From Actinobacteria bacterium IMCC26207 (GTDB lineage Bacteria; Actinomycetota; Acidimicrobiia; Acidimicrobiales; Microtrichaceae), in the NCBI GenBank assembly GCA_001025035.1, contig LCZK01000007.1:1-64000 (forward strand): a DNA stretch of 64,000 nt, given 5' to 3'. How positions within the stretch are numbered: the first letter of the stretch is position 1; each line of letters begins with the position of its first letter. The notes beneath the pieces are model-generated. The model worked only from the letters and a program-made list of their open reading frames with translations, did not search any database and was not told the origin of the DNA. Positions 1-7,737 of this stretch are shown piece by piece. The position numbers and the translations under genes were made by a program.

Positions 1-8
1 AAGTCATC

Positions 9-1196
9 ATGGCAATCAGCGCCATATCAGCAACACTGACCCCAACCGGAGACACCTCATGGGACCTCACCCTCCAAGGCGTTGACGACACCATGGCCAG
101 AACCGGCCCCGCCGACTCAGCACGAGTTCAAACAACCACCTTCTTTGATGACCCCTCCAACCTCACCGTCCGACTCGGCACAGCAAACAGCGTCTTGTCA
201 GGAGACGTAGCCGGCACCGGCCAATCAGACCTCATCATGGCTGTCAGCACACCCACACTCAACAAAGACAACACCGCAACACTCGAAGCCTCAAGCGTCC
301 CCACCGGAGAAATCGGCCGAGCACTCGCCCGATCAGGCGGCATCACCATCACCGCAGAAGGCCAAACCACCAAAGAAATCAACACACTCCCCACCGCAAG
401 CAGCGACACCATCACCGTCAACAACGCCACCCTCTACATCAGCGCAGGCGGCACCGAAGTCATCGACGACTGCGCAATCGTCCCCGACGCAAACTGCGAA
501 AACGCAGACCTCTTCCAATCCAACCTCGTCGGAGCAAACCTCCAAGGAGCAAACCTCCAAGGCGCAAACCTCGCCATGTCAACACTACGCAACGCGAACT
601 TCGACGAAGCCAACCTCGACACCGCACAACTCTTCAGATCCGACCTCACCAACAGCACCTGGATCGACGCCACACTCGACGAAGCAACACTTGAACAATC
701 AACACTCGTCGACGCCAACCTCACCGGAGTCTCAGCCAAACGAGTCAACCTCTTCAGATCAGAACTCGGAGGCATCAACCTCAACGACTCCGACTTCACC
801 GACTCCAACCTCGCCCAAACCATCGCACAAGGAGCAAAAATCAAAAACGCCGACTTCTCCCACGCAGACCTCACCGGCGCAGACCTCAGAAACACAGACC
901 TCACCGGCACCGACCTCTCCTACGCAAACCTCGCAGGAGCAAACCTCACCGGAGTCAACCTCACCGACACCAACCTCACCGGCACCATCTTATGGCTCGC
1001 CGACATCAACGGAACCACCACCACCCGAACCATCTGGGCAAACACCACCTGCCCAGACGGCGCACAAACCCAACAAACCAACACAGGCACCCCCAAAAAA
1101 CCAAACATCACACAAACCTGCACCCCCATCTACCTCCCCGCAACAGCAACCATCCAAACCGCAGGACCAAGAACCCCCACCAAAACACCCAACTAA
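9..1196 (+). CDS. Pentapeptide-repeat protein, possibly 5'-truncated
   Basis: Residues about 155-340 are a run of A(D/N)LxX pentapeptides (for example GANLQGANLQGANL), which in this family fold into a right-handed quadrilateral beta-helix. The first ~150 residues are Thr/Ser/Asp-rich with no signal peptide that I recognise; the last ~50 are Thr/Pro-rich. Pentapeptide proteins include DNA mimics that protect gyrase and many of unknown role, so no specific function is assigned. The reading frame is open to the left edge, so the ATG at 9 may not be the real start. The coding strand is built almost entirely of A and C, with very little T or G, unlike any neighbouring gene; this suggests an unusual origin or strong strand mutation bias. 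Confidence 0.8.
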   Translation: MAISAISATLTPTGDTSWDLTLQGVDDTMARTGPADSARVQTTTFFDDPSNLTVRLGTANSVLSGDVAGTGQSDLIMAVSTPTLNKDNTATLEASSVPTGEIGRALARSGGITITAEGQTTKEINTLPTASSDTITVNNATLYISAGGTEVIDDCAIVPDANCENADLFQSNLVGANLQGANLQGANLAMSTLRNANFDEANLDTAQLFRSDLTNSTWIDATLDEATLEQSTLVDANLTGVSAKRVNLFRSELGGINLNDSDFTDSNLAQTIAQGAKIKNADFSHADLTGADLRNTDLTGTDLSYANLAGANLTGVNLTDTNLTGTILWLADINGTTTTRTIWANTTCPDGAQTQQTNTGTPKKPNITQTCTPIYLPATATIQTAGPRTPTKTPN

Positions 1197-1244
1197 CAAC
1201 AACCCCCAACAACAAAACAAACAACAAAACAAACCAACACGGAA

Positions 1245-1285
1245 CTGTCCTGCGACACCCCAACCCGGGGCCACACGCAGGACAG
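1245..1285. terminator. Strong stem-loop after the pentapeptide gene
   Basis: CTGTCCTGCG (1245-1254) pairs perfectly with CGCAGGACAG (1276-1285), and the loop itself contains CCCC and GGGG. It lies about 50 bp after the stop of the upstream gene. There is no T run, so it is either a factor-independent stop without a U tract or an mRNA-stabilising hairpin. Confidence 0.5.
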
Positions 1286-1414
1286 AACCGCGCAACAACA
1301 CAGCTCCCCCTAAGTTCCCCCTCAAGTTCCTGCTGGATTCTGCCGATAACTCAGTGGTAGCTTTGACTTTGTCCGGTTGGGGCAGGGCACGTGGGACTTG
1401 AACGGAGCGGGAAT

Positions 1415-1693
1415 ATGTTTGTTGGATTGCTTGGGATCCTTGTCATGTTGGGTGTTATCGCTGTTGTCGGTTCGATTTGCTGGATCGCCGTTATCACGGT
1501 GGTGCAGAAATCCACTTGGCTTCAAGACAGGTTCTTCCCCGAGTACAACACCGCTGGCCCCCGAGTCCTCACCGAGAAGCAGCAGCGTCGGGTGGACGCT
1601 GCCGAGGCCGCATACGTTCGGGCTAGCGACAAGTACGACCGAGTGATGGCTCAGGAACGTGCTGCCCGCTCAGCTAAGGTGTTAGCCAAGTAG
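1415..1693 (+). CDS. Small membrane-anchored protein of unknown function
   Basis: This encodes 92 residues. The start chosen is the ATG at 1415 because GGAG lies eight bases upstream; an in-frame GTG at 1391 would add eight residues. Residues 2-28 form one strongly hydrophobic membrane segment (FVGLLGILVMLGVIAVVGSI). The remainder is a soluble, charged, Ala/Arg-rich stretch likely to be helical (residues about 50-92, VDAAEAAYVRASDKYDRVMA), so the protein is probably a membrane anchor with a cytoplasmic coiled helix. No family is recognised. The tRNA-Gly gene follows 25 bp after the stop, so the two could be co-transcribed. Confidence 0.65.
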   Translation: MFVGLLGILVMLGVIAVVGSICWIAVITVVQKSTWLQDRFFPEYNTAGPRVLTEKQQRRVDAAEAAYVRASDKYDRVMAQERAARSAKVLAK

Positions 1694-1718
1694 CAGTTCT
1701 ACCCTCTCGCAGGGTTCT

Positions 1719-1789
1719 GCGGGTGTAGTTCAATGGTAGAACATCAGCTTCCCAAGCTGAATACCGGAGTTCGATTCTCCGTACCCGCT
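1719..1789 (+). tRNA. tRNA-Gly (anticodon CCC)
   Basis: A complete cloverleaf can be drawn: acceptor GCGGGTG/TACCCGC, D arm GTTCAATGGTAGAAC, anticodon stem TCAGC/GCTGA with loop TTCCCAA (anticodon CCC), a four-base variable loop, and T arm CGGAG-TTCGATT-CTCCG. The discriminator base is T and no CCA is encoded. It decodes GGG. Confidence 0.95.
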
Positions 1790-1797
1790 CTCTACGC

Positions 1798-1821
1798 AAA
1801 CCCCTACTTCGGTAGGGGTTT
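1798..1821 (+). terminator. Intrinsic terminator after tRNA-Gly
   Basis: AAACCCCTAC (1798-1807) pairs with GTAGGGGTTT (1812-1821) around a TTCG tetraloop, nine bases after the tRNA 3' end. Confidence 0.85.
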
Positions 1822-1943
1822 CGTCGTTTCCGGCCGCCCTCTCCGCCCACCGCGCCGGGCTGTCCTGGGGCGTGATCGGTGCCCAGCTCGGCATGACCCG
1901 CCAAGGAGCACGCCAGCGGTTCGAACGCCTCGTCGACCACTGA
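1821..1943 (+). pseudogene. C-terminal fragment of an HTH protein
   Basis: A frame without a convincing start reads ...AGLSWGVIGAQLGMTRQGAR... and stops at TGA 1941-1943. The stretch GLSWGVIGAQLGMTRQGARQ matches the usual helix-turn-helix pattern of actinobacterial proteins of the type 'GLSWREIGEALGMTRQAA'. There is no upstream coding part: the frame runs directly into the terminator of tRNA-Gly. I read it as the tail of a DNA-binding protein gene left by a past rearrangement or integration beside the tRNA; this is an inference from about 40 residues. Confidence 0.45.
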
Positions 1944-2036
1944 TCCGAACCCCAAAGAACTGCGGTTCCCAAACGCGCTATCTAGCTAGGCTGCAGCTAC
2001 AACCAGCGCTCCCAATGGGGCAAAAAGGGGAATTGA

Positions 2037-3401
2037 ATGACTGAACCGCTTCGATACATGTTGAGCGATGATGAGGTGCCCACGACTTGGTACAACCTCG
2101 TTGCTGATCTTCCCGAGCCGCCTCCACCAGCGCTCCACCCGGGCACGCATCAGCCGGCTGGTCCAGATGACTTTGCCCCGCTGTTCCCAATGGACCTGAT
2201 CATGCAAGAGGTCACCACGGACCGATACGTCGATATTCCCGGCGAGGTCATGGACATCTACAAGCTATGGAGGGCCACGCCGCTGCACCGAGCCCGACGC
2301 CTAGAGGCTGCGCTCGGAACCCCGGCCCGGATCTACTACAAGTACGAAGGCACCAGTCCGGCGGGGTCGCACAAACCCAATACTGCCATTCCGCAGGCCT
2401 ACTACAACGCAAAGGCCGGGGTGAAGAAGCTCACCACCGAGACGGGCGCAGGCCAATGGGGCACGGCACTCGCTTTTGCCTGCCAGATGTTTGACCTTGA
2501 ATGCGAGATCTGGCAAGTTCGAGCTAGCTACGACCAAAAGCCATACCGGCGGGCGATGATGCAGGTGTTTGGCGCTACTGTTCACCCCTCCCCCTCAGAA
2601 GTCACCGAGTACGGTCGCTCACTGTTGGCTCTCGACCCAGAGAACCCAGGGTCGCTCGGAATAGCTATCTCTGAAGCCGTCGAGGTAGCCGCTCAAGACC
2701 CAGAGATTCGCTATGCGCTCGGGTCGGTCCTGAATCACGTGCTGATGCATCAAACAGTGATCGGCGAAGAAGCTTTGCTGCAGATGGCGAAAGCGGGCGA
2801 TACCCCAGATCTGATCATCGGTTGTACTGGCGGCGGATCGAACTTTGCTGGGCTGAGCTTTCCCTTCCTGCGAGAGAAGCTTGCAGGTCGGATCAATCCC
2901 ACAATCCGAGCCGTTGAGCCGGCTGCCTGCCCTTCCCTGACGCGAGGCACCTACGCCTATGACTTCGGCGATACCGCAGGCATGACACCGCTCATGAAGA
3001 TGCACACGCTTGGTCACGACTTCATTCCTGACCCCATTCATGCGGGTGGCTTGCGGTACCACGGTATGAGTCCGCTCATCAGCCATATCTATGAGCTCGG
3101 ACTGATCGAGGCCGAGGCAATCGCTCAGACTGACTGCTTTGCTGCTGGAGTTCAGTTTGCTCGAACCGAGGGAATCGTGCCCGCTCCAGAGCCCACCCAC
3201 GCTCTTGCAGCCACCATTGCTGAGGCTCTGCGATGCAAAGAGACGGGTGAGGAGAAGGTGATCCTGACAGCCCTCTGCGGTCACGGCATGTTGGACATGG
3301 CCGCCTACGACAAGTACTTCGAGGGTGGCATTGTCGACTACGACTACCCCGCCGACAAGGTTGCTGCAGCGCTTGCGAACCTTCCGAACATGTCTGACTG
3401 A
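2037..3401 (+). CDS. trpB: Tryptophan synthase beta chain, TrpB2 type
   Basis: This 454-residue PLP enzyme of the TrpB2 subgroup condenses indole and serine to tryptophan; it is longer than the ~400-residue TrpB1 that pairs with TrpA. Visible features are the PLP lysine in GTSPAGSHKPNTA (K113), the glycine-rich phosphate loop GCTGGGSNFAG near residue 265, and the C-terminal CGHG near 425. The start follows AAAAGGGG seven bases upstream. No trpA or other trp gene is adjacent, which is common for TrpB2; such enzymes may salvage indole or act on related substrates. The gene ends at a strong bidirectional terminator facing a convergent lipoprotein gene. Confidence 0.92.
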   Translation: MTEPLRYMLSDDEVPTTWYNLVADLPEPPPPALHPGTHQPAGPDDFAPLFPMDLIMQEVTTDRYVDIPGEVMDIYKLWRATPLHRARRLEAALGTPARIYYKYEGTSPAGSHKPNTAIPQAYYNAKAGVKKLTTETGAGQWGTALAFACQMFDLECEIWQVRASYDQKPYRRAMMQVFGATVHPSPSEVTEYGRSLLALDPENPGSLGIAISEAVEVAAQDPEIRYALGSVLNHVLMHQTVIGEEALLQMAKAGDTPDLIIGCTGGGSNFAGLSFPFLREKLAGRINPTIRAVEPAACPSLTRGTYAYDFGDTAGMTPLMKMHTLGHDFIPDPIHAGGLRYHGMSPLISHIYELGLIEAEAIAQTDCFAAGVQFARTEGIVPAPEPTHALAATIAEALRCKETGEEKVILTALCGHGMLDMAAYDKYFEGGIVDYDYPADKVAAALANLPNMSD

Positions 3402-3443
3402 ACGCGAAAGAACCCCTGCAAACTGCAGGGGTTCTTTTGCGTT
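3401..3443. terminator. Bidirectional intrinsic terminator
   Basis: GAACCCCTGCA (3410-3420) and TGCAGGGGTTC (3424-3434) form an 11-bp stem extended by AAA/TTT and AACGC/GCGTT. It has A/T flanks on both sides and serves the convergent genes trpB and the 3461-5473 lipoprotein. Confidence 0.9.
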
Positions 3444-3460
3444 CGTAGTTTGCTAACGAC

Positions 3461-5473
3461 CTAGATGTTGACCGGGCAACCAATCACGCCTGGCAAGACC
3501 AGTGCAAGGATTGGCCGGGCGAGGAAGCTACCGCCGGTGAGGTTCACCTTGGAGCAACCGCCACTTGGCTGCATGTAGAAGTCAGCTTCGAAGTAGACCG
3601 GGATTCCCAAGATGGAGAAGTAGAAGCCAGCTCGGGTTGCCTTCATTCCAACAGCCTGCGAGAGGTTGAGTCGGGCAGAAGCAATCTGGATTGAAGCAAT
3701 CCGCAGCTTGCCGGATCCGTTCAGTGACCAGCTTGGATTGGTCAGTGAAGAGGTGAAGGATCCCTTGAAGGTGATGCCGAGCGGGAAGTTGATCAGCGAA
3801 ACGGCACCAGAACCGGAGAGCGTTACTTGCTCTGGGCTTGCGATGATTGTTCCGTCGAAGTTGACAAGTCCCCAGGAGTCGAGCGAGAGGGATCCGCTGA
3901 GCTGACCGTTGAGGCTAATCAGCGATCCGTTCGGACCGAAGCTGGCGGCAAGCGAGCCGCTTAGGTCTGCACGATTTCCGATCTTGAGCCCGCCAGCAAA
4001 GGTCAGGTCGATCGGGCTTCCGTACGAGCTTCCGATGTGCAAGTTGGCACCAGTAAGGGTGACATCTCCTAGATCAACTGCTCCGTTGACCTGAGCGTCC
4101 AAGCTCACTGTCTCTGCACGGCCGTCTGTGATGACGACGACGCCCTGCAGTTGTGCTGCGAAGCCTGCGTCAACAAGGCTTGCATCAACGTTCAGGGTTG
4201 TGGTCGCTCCGTTGGTCTCGACCGTCGCCGTGCCGGTGGCCTTGAGCGTGCCGACCTTGAAGGTTCCGGTGACTACAGCGCTGAGCTGTCCGCCGACCAC
4301 AGTGGTAGATACAGAACCAGCTACCGAGACCTGCTGACCATCTTGCAAGGTTCCCGAGAACTCGCCGGCACCTTCGAGCATGAGGAATGGGGTGTAGGCA
4401 GTGATGCCGTCCCAAACAATCGAACCGTTGAAGCGAACCGAGTTGGGCCCGTCAGCAACGTCGATGAGACCGACGAAGGTTGCTTTGTTGGCTGCAAGGG
4501 CCAGCGAGCCGTTGGCCTCGTTGATAACAAGGTCTCCCAAGACTCCGCTACCAGTGAAGGAGACGGTGGTCTCGGCCTTGTTGCCGTCTAGCTTGACTGT
4601 TCCCTGAAGGTCGATCTTTTTGCCACCGGCTTGGGTTCCTACCAAGTGAGCAGCAAGGTCGGCGTGAGCCGCAACCAAGGCTCCGGCCTTATCAAACTGA
4701 ACGTCTACGATTCCGCTCGCAGTGCTCGGTCCGACCTTGACGCTTCCCTGCACGGTTGCAGAAACACCCGTTGCCGGTGAAGCGTTGAGGTTCAGACTGG
4801 CTCCGCTTACAGCGATGTCGCCGATCTTGACCGAGCTAGCTAGAGCAGTCAGTGACAGCGAAGGCACGCCGTTGATGGAACGCAATGTTCCGTTGAAGAC
4901 AACTGGCGAGGTGCTGATGCCTGGAATGGTCAGGCCAGTGGAGGAAAGATTGACTGACCAGTTGTCGAGGTTTGCAAGGGTTCCGGTGAAGCCGATGGTC
5001 GAGGTAACACCTGACAAGCGAACGGCTACGTTTCCACGAACCGTAATTCCGTTGGCACCGATCTCGGCTGAGAGCGCCTTGACTACGAGGTTGTCCAGAA
5101 CTGGCTGCTCGGCGGCGATTTCGTCACCAGTGACTGCTGCGATGGGCGCCGATGCGGCGTTGCCCTGCTCGGAGGGGACTTCCTTACCTTCGGCAAGAAC
5201 CGCTCCGTCGACCTCAATGCTGGCGGCGGGGTTGGTACAGTCAGTTCCGGACACCGTGGTGGTATCCGCAAGTACGACTACCTCGTCCTTGACCAAGACG
5301 GCGCTATCAGCCGCTGGCGGGGCATCGGCCACCTTGTCCCAGAAGGTACAGAATTTCTCTACAGCTGTCGGTCCGCTTGGCGCTGCGGGGCTACAAGAGG
5401 CCGCAACTCCACCAAGAAGTGCCACGCTCAACAAGAGCGCCGAGAACTTTGTCTTCATATGAGTTCTTTTCAT
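3461..5473 (-). CDS. Large secreted beta-repeat lipoprotein
   Basis: This 670-residue protein has a lipoprotein signal peptide (hydrophobic SALLLSVALLGGVA and lipobox GVAASC, lipid Cys at 27). The mature part is Gly/Ser/Thr/Val-rich and made of repeated strand-turn units (such as GSVKVGPSTASGIVDVQFD and GTVKLDGNKAETTVSFTGS), as expected for an elongated beta-solenoid or beta-sheet lipid-transfer-like fold. The C-terminus has a separate segment with two cysteines (SGGCSKVNL, GVIGCPVNI) that may form a disulphide. No named family is recognised. The start follows AGGGGGAAGTT, nearly the same leader as the divergent surface lipoprotein at 5696, which suggests joint evolution or regulation. Confidence 0.8.
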   Translation of the reverse strand: MKRTHMKTKFSALLLSVALLGGVAASCSPAAPSGPTAVEKFCTFWDKVADAPPAADSAVLVKDEVVVLADTTTVSGTDCTNPAASIEVDGAVLAEGKEVPSEQGNAASAPIAAVTGDEIAAEQPVLDNLVVKALSAEIGANGITVRGNVAVRLSGVTSTIGFTGTLANLDNWSVNLSSTGLTIPGISTSPVVFNGTLRSINGVPSLSLTALASSVKIGDIAVSGASLNLNASPATGVSATVQGSVKVGPSTASGIVDVQFDKAGALVAAHADLAAHLVGTQAGGKKIDLQGTVKLDGNKAETTVSFTGSGVLGDLVINEANGSLALAANKATFVGLIDVADGPNSVRFNGSIVWDGITAYTPFLMLEGAGEFSGTLQDGQQVSVAGSVSTTVVGGQLSAVVTGTFKVGTLKATGTATVETNGATTTLNVDASLVDAGFAAQLQGVVVITDGRAETVSLDAQVNGAVDLGDVTLTGANLHIGSSYGSPIDLTFAGGLKIGNRADLSGSLAASFGPNGSLISLNGQLSGSLSLDSWGLVNFDGTIIASPEQVTLSGSGAVSLINFPLGITFKGSFTSSLTNPSWSLNGSGKLRIASIQIASARLNLSQAVGMKATRAGFYFSILGIPVYFEADFYMQPSGGCSKVNLTGGSFLARPILALVLPGVIGCPVNI

Positions 5474-5617
5474 AACTTCCCCCTACGTCCCAAATGCTGT
5501 CAGCCACAGCAGTGCGGTGACAGTAACACGGGGAGCTGAGAATGTCATTACTGAAACGGATTCATTTTCTCTTTTCTTTCAAAGTCGCTCGGCAAACTGA
5601 AATGGGTTCATTGTTCA

Positions 5618-5646
5618 TTGACAAAGCGCCTTTCTGTCTGTAGACA
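5618..5646 (+). promoter_or_regulatory. Possible sigma-70 promoter for the 5696 gene
   Basis: TTGACA (5618-5623) is followed after 17 bp by TAGACA (5641-5646), about 50 bp before the start codon. The -35 matches consensus fully, the -10 only partly. Confidence 0.45.
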
Positions 5647-5695
5647 TTAGGGACTGCCGGCGATGGCGATGGCGGTACTACCTAGGGGGAACCAG

Positions 5696-7666
5696 ATGTC
5701 AGTGCGGAAGATTCTTATTCCAGTATTTGGGGCGCTGATTTTATTAGCAGTTGCCTGCGTTCCCACACCACCGGGACCGACTACGACAACCACAACACTT
5801 CCCGTTGGAAGGCCCACCGCAATTGCGAGTGCCACTCCCACCATCGGAGATGCACCGCTCGTCGTGAGCTTTGATTCCTCGGGCTCCCTGCCCGGCACAG
5901 GAACTGGCCTTACCTACTCATGGAACTTTGGCGACAGCTCCGCCTTGGAGACTGGGACTACGGCTACTCATACCTACGCAGCGGTTGGCACCTATACGGC
6001 TCGCCTTACCTTGACCAACTCGTTGGGTACCTCGACATCTTCGCCAATCACAATCACGGCCAACTTGGACCCCAACCCCAAGTACTACGTGCGTACCACG
6101 GGAAGCACGGGCTCGGCATGTGGTCCACTTGCTGACCCTTGCTCGACCATCACCGAAGCACAGACAAACGCTGTAGCTAACGGGATTCACTTGATTCGTG
6201 TTGCCGGCGGCAACTACTCCAACCCGATTGATTTGGCCTCGAACATGAGCATCACGGGTGGCTACAAGCAAGACTTCAGCAGCTTCGACGCAGCCGAAGT
6301 AACCACCTCGTTCGGAACCGGCACAGGCAATCCTGTAACGGTGAACGGTGTGAGCAACTCGAGTCTCATTGGTATGAGCCTTCAGGGAGTTACTCGCTCA
6401 AGCGGTAGCGCCACCGGCGTACTTGTTACTGGCGGTTCAACCGGAGTGGTCATTGGCAACAACGACAGCCCACGCACCGTGGTCGGCGGCGGAGTTGGAC
6501 CAAACGCAACCGGCATTCTCATCACGGGTGGCTCTTCAGTCACCGTGGTCAACGCAACAGTGAACAGCGGAACCCCAACCGCTGCAGGAAGCAGCGCCTA
6601 CGGCGTGCGTGCCCTGGGGCTCTCGGTTGTCAACGTCACTCTCTCTGAAGTCACTGCTCAGCCCGGCGTTGCCGGAGTGAGCGCTCCTGCTGGAGCTCCG
6701 GGCCAAGCAGCCTCTGGCTGTGGCGGCGGCGGTGGCGGTAATGCCAGCGGCCCATCCAGCCCAGGTGGTGGCGGCGGCGGCGGCGGTTGCTCCACCTATG
6801 GTGGCGGCAACGGCGGCACTGGCGGTAACTACAGCGGAGGCGGCGGTTCCGGCGGTAACGGTGCAGGCCCAGCAGCTGGCGGCGGCGGCGGCGGCGGTTG
6901 CGGCTCACTCTTTGGCTGCGGTAGCGGTGCTGGCGGCGGCGGCGCAGGTGGTGCCGGTGCAGCAGGTGCAGCAGGTGCAGCAGGCAACAACACCCCAAAT
7001 GCAACCGATACTTGGTCACCCACGAACGGTTCAGCCGGTAGCAATGGCGCAGCCGGTAGCGGTGCTGGCGGCGGCGGCGGCGGCAAGTCCGCTAGTGCCT
7101 CCGGCGGCGGCGGTGGCGGCGGCGGCGCAGGCGGCAACGGTGGTGCTGCAGGCGCTACTGGTGGTACCTCAGGTGGCGGATCCTTCGGGATCTACGCCAA
7201 CTCGGCCACAGTCAACGTTTCTTCCTCAATCGTGACCTCCTCTGCTGGTGGCATCGGCGGGTCCGGCTCAGCTGCTGGCCGCGGTGGTAACGGCGGCAAC
7301 GGCAACAACGGCGGCGGCGACTCCTGCTGCTTAGCCGGTGGCGGCGGTGGCGGCGGTGGCGGCGGTGCAGGCGGCGGCGGCGGCGGCGCAGGCGGCGGCG
7401 CAGGTGGCGCATCGATTGCCATGTACCACAACGGTGTCGGCTCGCTCACGGTCACGGGTAGCAACTCGTTCCGCCCAGCAGTTCCAGCAGCGGGTGGCGC
7501 AGGTGGCGCATACGCAAGTGGTGCAACTGCAGGACTTGGTGGCTTCGGAAATGACTCCGGCGGCGACGGAGCAAGCTCCGGTCCCGGCCAGAACGGCCCC
7601 GCAGGAGCCAACGGTCCTTCCGGTCAGCTCTACCGAATCTGGAACAACGGAACCATCACCAACTAA
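5696..7666 (+). CDS. PKD-domain, beta-helix, poly-glycine surface lipoprotein
   Basis: The start chosen is the ATG at 5696, preceded by TAGGGGGAACCAG; an upstream ATG at 5663 lacks such a site and would push the signal peptide inward. The signal peptide ends in lipobox LAVAC (Cys 21), followed by a Pro/Thr linker. Residues about 38-115 form a PKD domain (YSWNFGDSSALETG, THTYAAVGTYTARL). Residues about 125-330 look like a right-handed parallel beta-helix. Residues about 340-600 are a very long Gly/Ala/Asn tract (GGGGGG, GGNGG) similar in composition to PE-PGRS proteins. The C-terminal ~60 residues return to normal composition. It is probably a surface-exposed or adhesive protein; the ligand is unknown. 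Confidence 0.85.
   Translation: MSVRKILIPVFGALILLAVACVPTPPGPTTTTTTLPVGRPTAIASATPTIGDAPLVVSFDSSGSLPGTGTGLTYSWNFGDSSALETGTTATHTYAAVGTYTARLTLTNSLGTSTSSPITITANLDPNPKYYVRTTGSTGSACGPLADPCSTITEAQTNAVANGIHLIRVAGGNYSNPIDLASNMSITGGYKQDFSSFDAAEVTTSFGTGTGNPVTVNGVSNSSLIGMSLQGVTRSSGSATGVLVTGGSTGVVIGNNDSPRTVVGGGVGPNATGILITGGSSVTVVNATVNSGTPTAAGSSAYGVRALGLSVVNVTLSEVTAQPGVAGVSAPAGAPGQAASGCGGGGGGNASGPSSPGGGGGGGGCSTYGGGNGGTGGNYSGGGGSGGNGAGPAAGGGGGGGCGSLFGCGSGAGGGGAGGAGAAGAAGAAGNNTPNATDTWSPTNGSAGSNGAAGSGAGGGGGGKSASASGGGGGGGGAGGNGGAAGATGGTSGGGSFGIYANSATVNVSSSIVTSSAGGIGGSGSAAGRGGNGGNGNNGGGDSCCLAGGGGGGGGGGAGGGGGGAGGGAGGASIAMYHNGVGSLTVTGSNSFRPAVPAAGGAGGAYASGATAGLGGFGNDSGGDGASSGPGQNGPAGANGPSGQLYRIWNNGTITN
6720..7420. 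repeat. GGC-rich low-complexity tract
   Basis: Tandem GGC/GGT/GGN codons encode the poly-glycine part of the surface lipoprotein, with some local duplications such as three GCAGGTGCA units near 6960. All other frames are open here only because of composition. Such tracts commonly change length by slippage. Confidence 0.9.
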
Positions 7667-7694
7667 TTGGTTCCACTGAACTAGCAGTACAGAC

Positions 7695-7730
7695 GAAGGG
7701 CAGGCCCACCAATCGGAGGGTCTGCCCTTC
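7695..7730. terminator. Intrinsic terminator between convergent genes
   Basis: GAAGGGCAGGCCC (7695-7707) pairs with GGGTCTGCCCTTC (7718-7730) with one G-T pair and is followed by CTTTTT. It separates the 5696 lipoprotein gene from the NRPS gene. Confidence 0.85.
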
Positions 7731-7737
7731 AGGCTTT

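Noticed and set aside
6651..7611. Long open frames on both strands within the glycine-codon tract (Pro-, Arg- and Ala-rich products)
   Set aside because: They exist only because GGC repeats lack stops in every frame; their composition is a shadow of the poly-Gly gene and none has a start with a ribosome-binding site.
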